Origin: Mesostigma viride
Taxonomy: Eukaryota > Streptophyta > Mesostigmatophyceae > Mesostigmatales > Mesostigmataceae
Direction: 5' to 3'
Length of the DNA: 64,000 nt
Assembly (NCBI GenBank): GCA_009746045.1
Contig: RPFO01000103.1
Location: 2,638,738 to 2,702,737, forward strand
Shown here one piece after another: positions 63,313 through 64,000 of the stretch. Position 1 is the first letter of the stretch; the number at the start of each line of letters is the position of its first letter. The position numbers and the translations under genes were made by a program. The notes under the pieces were generated by a model, which saw nothing but the letters and a program-made list of their open reading frames with translations, did not search any database and was not told where the DNA came from.

Positions 63313-64000
63313 GTTCCCATGCACCCCTGGTACCCATGCACGATGCGGGCAAATCGCTTGCGCGCCTGAAGCATGCATTACGTATTCGACCACAATAATG
63401 AACAGGTAGGGCGACAGCACGCAGCCCTGCCACACACCCTTCTGTAAAGGGCATGGTGGCGTGGTCCCGTAAGAAGTGCGCACCGAAGTGGTGGACCCTT
63501 CATACAGGTTGCGGATGACAGCAATTAATAAGGGGGCGGGGGATCCGGAACAGCTCGAGGATGTCCCAAAGTGCAGGCCAGAAAACCGAATCGAAGGCTT
63601 TTGATGAAGTCCACCAGCACAAGGTGCAAAGGGGACTCACCAGGCTGAAGGCGTTGCAGTTCCTCCACCAGTCGGCGAGTATAGCGAAGAGCGCCTGTAC
63701 TGTGTTGCGACCTGAACGGAAGCCGTGCTGAGTCTCGCTGAGGTGACCGTCCAGGGCCGTGCGCAGGCGGTTCAGGATGAGCCGCATAAGAAGCTTGAGG
63801 GGGGCACTTTGAATGCACACCCCTCTGTAGTTGCCGGGGTCGGCTGGCGACCCCTTGTTCTTGTACAGCATCGTGCGAAAACTGTGTTGCCAGGCCGCTG
63901 GAGGTGGTTGCGACGACAGCAGAAGGCGGTTGCAGATGTCCCGGAAGAGCAGCATAACACCGGTGTCCTCGAATTCAGCTGCAACTTTCACAACTGCGGC
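63313..64000 (-). pseudogene. LINE ORF2: first half of RT
   Basis: Minus strand, entering from the window edge: 63,500-63,991 gives VMLLFRDICNRLLLSSQPPP, FRTMLYKNKGSPADPGNYRG, LNRLRTALDGHLSETQHGFR and, after a change of frame, SKAFDSVFWPALWDILELFR (motif A). 63,313-63,483 gives CPLQKGVWQGCVLSPYLFII, the conserved G-x-QGCxLSPxLF box. The YKNKG...NYRG and QGCVLSP motifs are diagnostic of non-LTR retrotransposon RT. Small frame changes break it. The endonuclease domain would lie beyond 64,000. Confidence 0.88.

Overview
The window is eukaryotic and consists almost entirely of transposable elements. I found no confident cellular gene, rRNA or tRNA. Chromodomain Ty3/gypsy elements, copia-like elements, a DNA-methyltransferase-bearing gypsy element, LINE fragments, a hAT relic, a Tc1/mariner-type MITE and many AATTAA or GATG simple repeats would suit a large repeat-rich algal or other protist genome. 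A green alga is plausible, but nothing here proves the taxon.

Layout. 1-2,670: no recognisable gene; long G/C homopolymers and an inverted copy of a repeat at 54.9 kb. 2,674-11,554: a decayed plus-strand chromovirus (gypsy 1) between direct repeats, with a 685-bp solo LTR splitting integrase from chromodomain. 11,838-12,057: a 220-bp MITE. 12.7-14.06 kb and 46.09-46.5 kb: two halves of one unidentified minus-strand reading frame, next to a second chromovirus fragment (gypsy C, 46.4-48.3 kb).

Between those halves lies a four-level nest that can be taken apart by target-site duplications. Copia A (14,066-46,088, TSD CCATA) sits in the unidentified frame. Copia A was entered by a 550-bp TRIM-like element (16,633-17,182, TSD GTACA) and by copia B (17,940-43,049, TSD TTATC). 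Copia B in turn was entered by a gypsy complex (20,153-31,292, TSD AAGC) carrying a cytosine-C5 DNA methyltransferase and a PHD finger. A second, error-rich copy of part of this region (about 29.0-35.1 versus 35.1-40.7 kb) looks like an assembly patch as much as biology.

48.3-55.7 kb holds a hAT transposase C-terminus, a decayed plus-strand copia relative and LINE ORF1-like remnants. 55.8-64 kb is a minus-strand LINE ORF2 split by a 5,041-bp insertion (58,268-63,308, TSD CCTG) made of interleaved 1-kb inverted repeats.

The most unusual points are: (i) a gypsy element whose methyltransferase straddles the gag/pol frame change, with a PHD finger after integrase; (ii) a copia-like lineage with integrase-protease-RT order, an HGDD reverse transcriptase box and AGTTG...CAACT termini; (iii) a TRIM whose terminal repeats are 152-bp palindromes; (iv) element ends TGTCRCG joined end to end through a constant GC spacer at two unrelated loci.
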